Part shown: piece after piece, positions 50,739 to 59,882 of the stretch | Layout of the letters: each line of letters starts with the position of its first letter | How positions within the stretch are numbered: the first letter of the stretch is position 1 | Assembly: GCA_000697335.1 (NCBI GenBank) | Contig: JNEM01011165.1 | Coordinates: 1-64,000 of the forward strand | Length of the DNA stretch: 64,000 bases | Direction: 5' to 3' | DNA from: Conidiobolus incongruus B7586 | Lineage: Eukaryota; Entomophthoromycota; Entomophthoromycetes; Entomophthorales; Conidiobolaceae | Program-made: the position numbers and the translations under genes | The notes under the pieces: generated by a model | Seen by the model: the letters and a program-made list of their open reading frames with translations, nothing else | Database searches by the model: none | What the model was told of the DNA's origin: nothing

Positions 50739-53009
50739 TTAATTACGTCTTACTCTATATCTTTTTTGATAAGATTCAAGTAAATTAATTCCCAAGTAAA
50801 ATTCTCTGTTTTCAAGTTGTATTCTTTCACCACTTATAATTAATACTCCTTTCTCATCCAATAATCTGTCTTTAAAATTTAATAACGCGTGGTCGACTAA
50901 ATATTTTGGAATTTGTATGTCTCTCAAAAAGAATCTATACGCTCGTTCAAATAAGATACAATCAACATATAAATTGTTGGCAATATATTCATCTGTTTTA
51001 GTGAAGTCAATATTATTGCTCACTTGACAGGTTGATGATAAAAATTGGTTAAAATAATCTTGTGATTTCCAATAAATATCTTCATCTTCGGTCATTGAGC
51101 CTTTCCATGGGATTCGTTGATTATTTTGGTAAAAATTATATGCACCTTTAATCATGAATCTCAAAAATTCTTCTCTAAAAGATGGATCATTCCTTCGATT
51201 GTTAACTCCTACCTCATCAATTCTTCTCAATTTAAGCTCTTTAAAAAACTTAGGTGGATTTTCAGGATCCTTGACAGATACATTTTTGAATGAGCATATT
51301 TTAATACGACTTAACATTGAGGTTTTCATTGGTGAGCGAGGCATTTTGTTTGTTGAACAAATTATAGTATGCGTCGGCGAATAGTATACTTCCTCAGTCT
51401 TTCCAAATGATTTGCGAGCTAGTATTGGATCACCGCTTGTCAACAACTCGATTTTATTCATATCTAATACGTCGCTATGGTTGACTGTGTCAATTATCAC
51501 TATACGTTTTCCTGAAAGTTTGGTTAAATAAGCACTATTACAATTTTCATTAGATTTCCTAGTTTTACAAATCAACTTATTAGTAAGTGTGCATATTAGA
51601 GATGAGTCTTCATCTTGTGCAGTAGGAATTGACCATACATTCCCAGCTGAGCATTCAAACGAATTCGAATTTGAAGGTATATAAATTCCATCATTAGTAT
51701 CCCGATTTTCATCAATCAGAATTTCTAAGCCCGATTGGCTTCTTTTTCGCTTACTGATTATTGAGGAGATGGATTCTCTAAAGATTGAACTTATAATTTG
51801 CAAAAATTCACTTTTTCCATTATCACCACATCCAATGAAGAACATAATAATACCTTGATTGTTTTCACCTGTAATACAATAACCTAAGAAATTTTGTAAA
51901 TCTTCAATTCTGTCTAATATCTTATTAGGAGGTAAATAATCAAATAAGGATGTGAGGTATTCAAAAACTTTTGGGTATGGTCCTATGTCTTGAGCTGGGT
52001 CATACCTTAACGGCCATTCAATCGGGATATAGGAAGTGATCAAATATTCTGGGGATGATTGTATAAATTTGCCCGTCCTCAAACATAAATAACGATTTTT
52101 GAGCACAATAATTCCTTTGGATCGTTCTGAAGTAAAAAGAGTTGAATCAGCTAGAAAATTTTCTAATTGTACAGAATTTTCAATATTAGTACAATCTTCT
52201 AAATGAATCGCGAATTTCCTTAAGGCTCTGATCACTTTAGGAGCACATTCAGGCCTTTTTTCAAGCTTATTACAACACTGTTCAAAATCATATGCAATTT
52301 TATCGACATAATTAGTTAAAAGTTTAGACAATCGATTCATTGCATCAGGTATGCGTTTGAAGGTTCCGTTATGCCATCCATAAATTTTGCTATCAAATGA
52401 GTAAATCTTTGGAATGAGAGAAGCTTGCCCAACTAGTCTTTCAATTAACCAAGAGGTGGCGGCTTTAGGCCTTTTAGTAACGAATGCGTGATATAAAACA
52501 TGAATTGGAATTCTATATATACTTTCATCAAAATTATAATTAAAACCATAGTACTTGATATCAACACCCGGGTGATTTTCACAATCTGGATTCATACAAT
52601 GATGTGTTAATTTTCCAAAACCTGGAAGATAATCAATTCGATTTTCATTGGTTTCCGTAATTTTATGACCAACAACTTGAAGCCAATTCGGTAAGCCTTT
52701 CCATAAGATATAACTGTTATTACTATGATGAGTTTTACCACATGGATAATACGATCCTGGTTTAAAATTGAATAACCAATTAGACGGATATTTTTCATTA
52801 GGTTTCTTAAAGCTATTCAATTCGAGTTGCTTTTCCTTCATGTAGCAATAAATATCATAAACACGGGGACAGAAAGGCCAAATTTTGATAATTTCCATTT
52901 CTTCAGAAGGAGTTAATGGAGTATAATTATCTAATTCTCGACTTTTAGCATTTGTAACTAAAGATATATTCGAAATACTATCATTTGGTGGGATCATTGA
53001 ATCAATCAA
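50739..53009 (-). CDS. D5-like superfamily 3 helicase
   Basis: An uninterrupted frame of 756 codons. The C-terminal half is an SF3 helicase. IMFFIGCGDNGKSEFLQII is the Walker A motif of the GxxxNGKS type. GKRIVIIDTVNHSDVLDMNK is the Walker B region, and IELLTSGDPILARKSFGKTE is the B' motif with the characteristic GDP.xARK wording. HTIICSTNKMPR is motif C (sensor Asn). The segment before it (LEDLQNFLGYCITGENNQ-like wording) matches the D5 N-terminal domain found before viral and P4-type helicases. The first 250 residues contain Cys/His pairs (CGKTHHSNNS, HHCMNPDCENHPG) that may bind zinc. Such proteins unwind DNA at replication forks of large DNA viruses and related elements. The frame looks whole. 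The adjoining primase-like frame lies just upstream on the same strand. Confidence 0.85.
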   Translation of the reverse strand: MIDSMIPPNDSISNISLVTNAKSRELDNYTPLTPSEEMEIIKIWPFCPRVYDIYCYMKEKQLELNSFKKPNEKYPSNWLFNFKPGSYYPCGKTHHSNNSYILWKGLPNWLQVVGHKITETNENRIDYLPGFGKLTHHCMNPDCENHPGVDIKYYGFNYNFDESIYRIPIHVLYHAFVTKRPKAATSWLIERLVGQASLIPKIYSFDSKIYGWHNGTFKRIPDAMNRLSKLLTNYVDKIAYDFEQCCNKLEKRPECAPKVIRALRKFAIHLEDCTNIENSVQLENFLADSTLFTSERSKGIIVLKNRYLCLRTGKFIQSSPEYLITSYIPIEWPLRYDPAQDIGPYPKVFEYLTSLFDYLPPNKILDRIEDLQNFLGYCITGENNQGIIMFFIGCGDNGKSEFLQIISSIFRESISSIISKRKRSQSGLEILIDENRDTNDGIYIPSNSNSFECSAGNVWSIPTAQDEDSSLICTLTNKLICKTRKSNENCNSAYLTKLSGKRIVIIDTVNHSDVLDMNKIELLTSGDPILARKSFGKTEEVYYSPTHTIICSTNKMPRSPMKTSMLSRIKICSFKNVSVKDPENPPKFFKELKLRRIDEVGVNNRRNDPSFREEFLRFMIKGAYNFYQNNQRIPWKGSMTEDEDIYWKSQDYFNQFLSSTCQVSNNIDFTKTDEYIANNLYVDCILFERAYRFFLRDIQIPKYLVDHALLNFKDRLLDEKGVLIISGERIQLENREFYLGINLLESYQKRYRVRRN

Positions 53010-53105
53010 AGTTGACTAAAATATTTAAAATATTAATAAATATGTACAAAATATGTTTAGAAAAAACCACAAAAGACGGTAAAAAATTATAGTTATATGA
53101 TCAAA

Positions 53106-54110
53106 TTATGTTATAAAAATTACCTGAATGTTAGTATTCTTTATAAAATTGGAACGAGGGCCACTTGGACGATATTTTTCAAAATTAGGGATATTCGACA
53201 GACATTCGTCTAGTGTAAAAGAATCGATCATGTGAACTTTAGCATTATCATGATCCTTTCGATGATAAAGAGGAAAATGTTCGATAAAAGTATTGATATT
53301 GAATAAATCTCTTGATGAAGATTGAGGTTTGAAATAATCCATGCCACCTTCCTTTTTAACCGCATAAAGTAATCTGAAAGAGCTGTTGTTGCTATATACT
53401 TCTTTATTAGGTTGTACTGGATTGAGTTGACTCAAAGTCTGTTGTGAAATTGATTCTCGATCTTGGAAGATAAACTTCATCAAATTTTGATGGAAAATTT
53501 TTTCAACACTAATATTCTTGAACAAAACAACATTTGGAATATTGACGGAGTCATTCATAATGCTTCGAATAATAATATGATATGAATATTTATACTCATC
53601 ATTCACTTTACGGTGATTAGTGGAAATTGATAAATGATCTTTTGTTAAGGGAGATCCATTTAACAATGAATTAAAGCAGAGATTAAAAAATTGACAATAT
53701 TTAGAGGTAACATATTCCATTAATTGATCCGATGATATTTGAGTAGTTGATATATTAGTATTTCTATAGCGATTATGTTCATTGATATAGAATTCCAAAT
53801 CCATCCAACCAAACTTAGGATCATTCTCGGTTACAACTAGAAAATAATCACGTTCCTTTATACTGGAATCCTTTAAAATATTGAATATTTGTTGAATTGA
53901 CTTACAAACACCGAATTGGTTACCACCTTTTTTAATTAAAAAAGACCCTGGTGACGAATCCGACAGTTTCTTCAGAGCTGTTACTAGTGGATTAATGACA
54001 GGATTTCTTTTATTGCGAGGAATATCAGAGCGATATGAATAAAAATCAATATTGTGAATGGTATGAGTTTGTAATTGCGATTTGTCTAATTGAGAATGAA
54101 TTTCAGACAT
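53106..54110 (-). CDS. Archaeo-eukaryotic primase-like domain adjoining the SF3 helicase
   Basis: A clean 334-codon frame immediately upstream of the helicase frame. It has the layout of viral AEP/PrimPol domains. FGWMDLEFYIN gives the acidic catalytic pair, DHLSISTNHRKVNDEYKYSY followed by HIII gives the nucleotide-binding His region, and NSSFRLLYAVKKEGG corresponds to the N..fR...K segment seen in D5-type primases. The gap to the helicase frame is about 100 bp, the size of a host intron, with host-like GTAATT and TTTTAG signals at its ends, so transcription as one unit is plausible. AEP and SF3 helicase are commonly fused in large DNA viruses, virophages and plasmids. Primase assignment is by motif layout and is less certain than the helicase. 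Confidence 0.68.
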   Translation of the reverse strand: MSEIHSQLDKSQLQTHTIHNIDFYSYRSDIPRNKRNPVINPLVTALKKLSDSSPGSFLIKKGGNQFGVCKSIQQIFNILKDSSIKERDYFLVVTENDPKFGWMDLEFYINEHNRYRNTNISTTQISSDQLMEYVTSKYCQFFNLCFNSLLNGSPLTKDHLSISTNHRKVNDEYKYSYHIIIRSIMNDSVNIPNVVLFKNISVEKIFHQNLMKFIFQDRESISQQTLSQLNPVQPNKEVYSNNSSFRLLYAVKKEGGMDYFKPQSSSRDLFNINTFIEHFPLYHRKDHDNAKVHMIDSFTLDECLSNIPNFEKYRPSGPRSNFIKNTNIQVIFIT

Positions 54111-54970
54111 AATCGGGAAACAGATGATGACTTTTTATATATTGAATTAATAACTTACAAAGTTTTATCAGATTCTGATCAAATTCATAAAATTGATGTC
54201 TTTTATACTTATTATCATGGGATATGTTTTATTAAATAGGATAAATGAATGTTTTTATTGGCAAATATTAAATAAAATGATTGAAATTAATATTTCAATC
54301 AGAATCCTGAAACCAACTGGTTTTTTCTTATAATATGCAAAAGATATTATGGGGATGAAAACTGACGCAGGGAAGAGAATTCCATAAAAAGATATGAAAT
54401 ATTAGGCAAAGAGTCAAAAGGATAATTAAAATGAAAAAAAAGGATAAAGTTAAGAGAACAGAGGGCAGGGTCTATTTGAGAGAGTTGAATAGTATGAGTG
54501 TTTCAAACTCATTAAACGGTGGCTCATAAAATGGAATTTTTGGAACCTCACCAGTTTTTAGTACAAGGGGTTAAAATGTCCCCTGAATACACAACGTTCA
54601 CTGACTATTAAGCTACGATGCAAGATTACAATCTCAAATTAATAACATCGAGCATTAAAGCTAATCCTAATAAGAACATATCAAGATAACACCTTTTTAC
54701 TTCCTATTACCTACTAATAATTCTTAAATAACCATACATATTGGATCCTCAAAATGATATATAATCTAGCATTAATACCAATTCATCAAAGATCACTCGA
54801 ACCGAAACTCACGCAACTAGTCATTGTCCAAATTGTCGAGTACCTACTCCTTGTCTTCAGCAATATATTCCAGATCATTATGGCTCTAATATTTCGACGC
54901 CCCACCAATACTTTATTCCAGAAACCGCTAACTGGAACAATTTTAATGAAATCAAAGCAAAAAACTTAAA

Positions 54971-55670
54971 GCATCAATAAATAATATTAATTTTTTTACA
55001 TTTTAATGATTTTATTTTTTATTCAAATGAATATAAACCATAATATTTGTATTACAAATTAATAATGTTATATAAAATTTTAATAAATTTTGAATTACAT
55101 ATTTAAAATTTGTTTTATAAATTTTTTTCAAAAATTTGAGAATTTAATTCAATATAACTAATATATATACTTTTATAATACATTCTCGTATTTCTGATTT
55201 AAATCTATAAAATAAAATAAAATTAAAAATATTTATTTTTTTGGTTGAAAATATGTGTGTTTTTATTGATAACAATTACAACATTTTCTTTGTTCATTCA
55301 CATAAATTTATTCGATCAATTACACTCGAATATCTTTTACGATGCTCAATTATTATTGAGTTCATTTTTATAATATTAAATATGGACAATAAACATTCTT
55401 AGCTTAAGAAGTTTTCTTACCGTATTAGGATATCATCAACCAAGCATTTATTCAATTCTTATCTCTAAAATTTTCTACATAGATTATCTTCGAAATACGA
55501 AATATTTGATTATCTCCATAATATTTTAATATATTTTAATCTTACAATGTTATAAATCATTGTTTTATACTATATATTTATGAATATGAAATTTGGTGTT
55601 AAAGCTTTTCACAGCATAATAATTTATTAAATGTAATTAAAATAATGAGGATGGAATATGAAATGCCAAT
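54971..55670. other. AT-rich spacer right of the virus-like element
   Basis: No feature seen. Confidence 0.4.
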
Positions 55671-55871
55671 ATGGAAGAATGGAATCGGAAAGTCTTCAAA
55701 CCAGATGATTATGTGTTATCGACTACATTTTTAACAGAACCAATATTTCCAGCAGCTTGGCTGGATTCGACCAGGTTGGGTGTGACGCTATCACTTGCAG
55801 GTATTGCCATCACCGATAAGGAAGCGATCAAGGTGAAAATTTTGACAATTACAGATTTCATGATTATTTAA
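55671..55871 (+). CDS. Unrecognised short ORF, possibly an exon fragment
   Basis: A 66-codon frame whose first 50 residues have coding-like wording (MEEWNRKVFKPDDYVLSTTF, LTEPIFPAAWLDSTRLGVTL, SLAGIAITDKEAIK) and higher GC than its surroundings. The last residues look like read-through into AT-rich DNA. A GTGAAA follows the AAG codon, a possible but atypical donor. I could not find a continuing exon. It may be a stray duplicated exon or a gene remnant. No family recognised. Confidence 0.35.
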   Translation: MEEWNRKVFKPDDYVLSTTFLTEPIFPAAWLDSTRLGVTLSLAGIAITDKEAIKVKILTITDFMII

Positions 55872-56845
55872 TTGGATTAGAATATGAATTGATAATGCTG
55901 ATAGTTTATACCATCTACCTACTTTATATACTACTTTAATAATTTTCATTTCATATATCACATTCATAAAATTATATCGGAAATTTGCCCAATTCAAGTT
56001 AATCTATTTAAATTTACAAACGAATAAATTTCTAAGTTGTTGATCTTTAACTGATATATTTGAATTGTTTATGGTATTCTTAAAATGTCGGTAATCATAA
56101 ATAGTAAATAAAGGTTAAATATAAAAAATGATTAATTTATTAATATATTACAATGGCCCATTGTATATCTTAATATTATATTCAATTGGTCAACTATAAC
56201 TAGTAATGAATACTCATAATAACCATCATTCAAAATTCTAAAATAGTTGCATTAAAATATCAAAATAATATTTTTTAGATTTGATTAAAATATTGGATTA
56301 TTTTTAAAAAATATTTAAACAATTTTATATGCTCTAAAATTTAAATATAATTTGATATAGTAATCATTTGATTGTCACAATAATTTAAATGATAATTATA
56401 AGTTTATCATGAAACTCCGTTAATTGAGTAAATTCTAAAATAAACCAAGTAATAAAAAATTAATAGTTAGAATTATTTGTATTTCAATTCATTTTTTATT
56501 ATTATTATAATTCAGTATAATATTAACGAATATTCCAAATGTTTTGAATAGAATGTTTTTCTTGAAAAAAATTGAATACAAATTAGAAAATATATTATTA
56601 AAATTAAGATTAACCATATCAAAAAAAATAAAGAATGATATTCATTAACGTAATAAAAATACAATATATATCTAGTAAAATATAAATTTTCAGTTAAATT
56701 GATGTGCTTTTAGTGGCTGAAGATTAATATGCATTATAGGCTGTAATTGAAACTATATGGTAATATAACCATTTTTTAGCGTAAATATTCGATATAAATA
56801 ATAAAAAACTTTGAATCTGATTTACAGTAATATTTTTTTCAATAT
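55872..56845. other. Intergenic spacer
   Basis: AT-rich, about 1 kb, nothing recognised. Confidence 0.4.
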
Positions 56846-56915
56846 GCTCGGCTAGCTGAATCAGTAGAGCGTGAGACTTAATCTCAAGATAGTGGGTCCG
56901 ACCCTTACTTTGAGT
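56846..56915 (+). pseudogene. tRNA-Lys pseudogene
   Basis: The plus strand closely follows the tRNA-Lys(CTT) gene at 58749-58821, but the anticodon loop lacks two bases (GAGACTTAATCTC against GAGACTCTTAATCTC), removing a proper anticodon. The T arm (GTGGGTCCGACCCTTAC) and acceptor carry further changes. It retains a recognisable D arm (GGCTAGCTGAATCAGTAGAGC). This is a decayed duplicate of the neighbouring tRNA gene in opposite orientation. Confidence 0.88.
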
Positions 56916-57403
56916 ATTGAAGAATATTTATATCTCTTTTTACCACCAATTTTGTACTAATTGCATTATTTGTATTTATAATTTTCAATTAATATATTAA
57001 ACACTTTCATCATGATAATTATTATCTTATTATTTATTATATATTTAAATTTTATATTTTTTCAAACAATTTAGAGGAATAATTTATTACATAATATATA
57101 AATATGTCTAAATTTTGATTAATTTATTGTAAGGTTTAAAATATTTATTAATATTTATTCTAATTCCATTTATAATTAAACTTGATATATAAATGAATCT
57201 AAATCAATATTTTTTTCATTTCATCATCCTTGTAGATATATTATTCAATAATGCTATATATTAAAACTATGTAATTTACAAATTGGTAATTGGGTTTTTA
57301 ATAACAACTAATTACACAAACCCATAATTATTACCAAAATTGCATTATCACAATAAATCATAATCCTTCTAACTCTGTATTCTTATCAAATCAAGCAATT
57401 AAA
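56916..57403. other. Intergenic spacer, promoter side of the Tim44-like gene
   Basis: AT-rich, about 490 bp, no further feature. Confidence 0.4.
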
Positions 57404-58460
57404 ATGATTTTAAAACATAGTTTACAGCCTTTATCAAAACAATTTAACTCTAAATTAATTAGAAATTTTTCAAATTACAAAATTTTAAGAAATATTGATA
57501 ACAATATTAATAATAATAATAATAACGAATTTCGTAATTAATTATTAACCCCAATACAATAACTTATTAACAATGTTTTAGCATGGTTATTGAGTGACAG
57601 TAGTCCTAGATTGAAGAAACAACCATTCTTCCACACCGGGACCAATCCCTTCACTTCGTGGTTGCCGAAGAGTTGGCAGGATAATTTGTTTAGTTTTATG
57701 GTCAAGAAGTTTATTTCTGACTATACCGATTTGGAATATTTTGAGGACGAGTTTTTATTAGGAGGTAACTATTAATAGTTTATTATGATACTTTGACATT
57801 AATTATGGGCTAGCTACCTTGGGTTCTCAACAAGCTTTAAAGTTTATTACCGAGGGTAATACTGAGGGTATGAAACAAATTATGACTCCTGAACTGTTTG
57901 AGAGATATCAGAAGGCTTTGAATGAATTGAAGGAACGTAACCAAATCATCGATATTAGTATGAAAAATCCTTCCAAGGCTGAAGTACTCGAATATTGGGC
58001 TACTATTGGCCCTCAAGCTGGTCTCGACGCTCGTAATACACAATATGACGTCAACTTCGTCCGTACCGCGATTTTAATTTCCAAGGCTAAGCCTACTGAT
58101 GATGGTGGATTCTTGGGATCTGTCAAATCCACCACCAGGGACTATACTCAAGGATTTCAGCTCGAAGTTGACGTCAATATCGAAGCTGATATCGACTACC
58201 GTCTCAGTGAAAAAGCTCAAGAACCCGAAGCCAAACCTAGAATTATTTTGCAAGATCAAGCACGTCGCGACATCGTGTTCACCTTCAAATCTCAAGTTTT
58301 TGAACCCATTCCTGAGGAGATTCTCCCCAAGGATTGGGAATGGAAACTCAGTGACATTGATTATTTGTTAAGAGCTGAAAATTTGGAAACGAGGACTCGA
58401 TGGTTCTACCAGCACAAACAAAATTTTATTAATCATTTAAAAAATGATCAAAATGACTAG
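57404..58460 (+). CDS. Mitochondrial Tim44/mL45-like protein
   Basis: Three exons (57404-57533, 57582-57764, 57814-58460) give 319 residues. The N-terminus MILKHSLQPLSKQFNSKLIR followed by NFSNYK is Arg/Lys/Ser-rich with no acidic residue, a typical mitochondrial presequence, and is followed by an Asn-rich run. The middle (FMVKKFISDYTDLEYFEDEF then LLGATLGSQQALKFITEGN) and TEGMKQIMTPELFERYQKAL resemble the start of the Tim44-like domain, in which a helix with a small-residue turn precedes a 'G....l..i.tp.L...y..aL' stretch. The C-terminal half is a beta-rich region (ARRDIVFTFKSQVFEP, WKLSDIDYLLRAENLE). The fold family includes import component Tim44 and ribosome-tethering mL45/Mba1. Which role applies is open. 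Confidence 0.6.
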
Positions 58461-58748
58461 ATTAATTTCTCTAATATAAATTCAATTTAATACTATATTC
58501 AATGTTTACTATTTTTTATTATATTTTAAAATGACTCAAATTTGAATTAATTCTTTTAATATAACGTCATCAATTATCATTTTAGAATTGGTCATAAGAT
58601 ATTTATTGAATGATTACATCATCATATAAAATTTGAAAATTCAACTAAATACAATAAATTTTTGATTAAAATTTATAAATTTGATTTTTAAATATGTATT
58701 AAATTGATTACAATATAAATATTATAGTAAAATGTTCACAAAAATTAC
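58461..58748. other. Intergenic spacer
   Basis: AT-rich spacer between the Tim44-like gene and tRNA-Lys, no feature seen. Confidence 0.4.
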
Positions 58749-58821
58749 CACCCAACGTGGGGGTCGAACCCACAACCTTGAGATTAAGAGTCTCACGCTC
58801 TACCGATTGAGCTAGCCGGGC
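58749..58821 (-). tRNA. tRNA-Lys (anticodon CTT)
   Basis: Minus-strand cloverleaf of 73 nt. Acceptor GCCCGGC pairs with GTTGGGT (several G-T pairs). D arm AGCTCAATCGGTAGAGC, anticodon stem TGAGA/TCTCA around loop CTCTTAA (anticodon CTT), T arm GTGGGTTCGACCCCCAC. No intron. On the minus strand TTTTTGTG follows within about ten bases, serving as terminator. Confidence 0.95.
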
Positions 58822-59162
58822 TTAATTTCTTATTGCTTGAATTGTGATTATGAAAACTATGTAGTACAAAATCCATATTTTTTTTTCATTCTTTTTGATT
58901 TCTACAATTTATCATACTGCATACCATAATGAAAATCCTTCCACCAATCAAATATTGATTCTAGTGTGATTATAAAATATTTTTAAAATTGAAATACATC
59001 TTTCATTACATATTTAATTTAACTACTACCTAAATCATTATTTTAGTTAATTGAAATTATCATCAAAAAATTTTAAATTTTTATTTAATGATTGATAAAT
59101 TACAGATTTTTTTTGCATTTGATTTAAAATGTAAAAATATCTGTAAATATTGAACTTTTAAA

Positions 59163-59197
<35 letters not shown>

Positions 59198-59361
59198 ATA
59201 AACATAAAACTATTTAAAACATTAAAAAATTTATATATTAAATATTTTTAATATAAACAATCTCAATTGAATATAAGTATTCAATTACCAAAAAATTCCA
59301 ATATTGACAAATTTGATCCAAAAAAAACTATATAAAACACTAAACTATTTATATATTTAAT
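58822..59361. other. Intergenic spacer with (AT)n repeat
   Basis: AT-rich spacer between tRNA-Lys and LSM7. Contains an (AT)n run at 59164-59194. Confidence 0.5.
59164..59194. repeat. (AT)n microsatellite
   Basis: About 30 bases of TA dinucleotide repeat. Confidence 0.85.
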
Positions 59362-59882
59362 TTAAATGAAAGGATTTTCAATTTCTTCAGAGCCATCGAG
59401 GGGTGTAATCAGGACAATATTGGGACCTCGACATACTAAGAGTCCCAAATCTCTTAAACTCTCTTGGAAGTTTTCGGAATCTTCACCATCTAAACCTAAT
59501 CAAATGTTAATAGTAATACAGAATAATATGAAAGGAATTATTTACTTTTAACAATTTCGACAGTTTCGTCCAACACTAAATTCAATAGGGGGTCGTGACC
59601 TTTCAAAACGCCAATAACTAAAAATCGATTAAAATTGAGTCTCAAATTGTGAATATATTATTACCTTCGCGACCTCCCAAAAATTTCACCTTAATTTTTT
59701 TGTCCATATACTTTGTCAAGTCTAAAATTATCTTTTTAGTTTGGGTTGTGCTGGATTTGTCCTTACTGATATAGGGATTTTCTTTGTCTGTCTTCGTGGT
59801 GGCAGCTGCTTTAGTTGTCTAATAAAAATTGGTTACCTATTGGTTTGTATTAAAATTTGAAGTATGATCTTACTTGACTCAT
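59362..59882 (-). CDS. LSM7: U6 snRNA-associated Sm-like protein LSm7
   Basis: Four exons read leftward give about 122 residues. After a polar N-terminus (MSQ then TTKAAATTKTDKENPYISK) comes the Sm fold. IILDLTKYMDKKIKVKFLGG followed by REVIGVLKGHDPLLNLVLDE is Sm1, with the G.LKG.D...N.VLD signature. After a linker, LGLLVCRGPNIVLITPLDG is Sm2, and EEIENPF is the LSm7-type tail. LSm7 belongs to the LSm1-7 ring (mRNA decapping in the cytoplasm) and the LSm2-8 ring (U6 snRNA in the nucleus). The first exon encodes only three residues (MSQ), as an intron follows at once. Introns are 50-65 nt. A plus-strand frame at 59366-59551 is its shadow. Confidence 0.93.

Larger units (their letters stand above)
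49080..54970. mobile_element. Virus-like replication element, partly decayed
   Basis: About 6 kb that stands out from its surroundings by coding composition. The core is a primase-like frame and a D5-type SF3 helicase frame on the minus strand, both long and clean. On the left (about 49.1-50.5 kb, plus strand) and right (about 54.3-54.97 kb, plus strand) are decayed coding remnants of families I do not recognise; the right one ends with a Cys-rich phrase (HCPNCRVPTPC). Flanking parts are broken many times, so as a whole the element is a fossil. No capsid, polymerase or integrase piece was recognised, and no terminal repeats were found by eye. Primase-D5 helicase modules are known from nucleocytoplasmic large DNA viruses, virophage-like elements and plasmids. 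Edges are approximate. Confidence 0.55.

Noticed and set aside
51154-51384. 76-codon plus-strand frame within the helicase
   Set aside because: Antisense shadow of the helicase frame.
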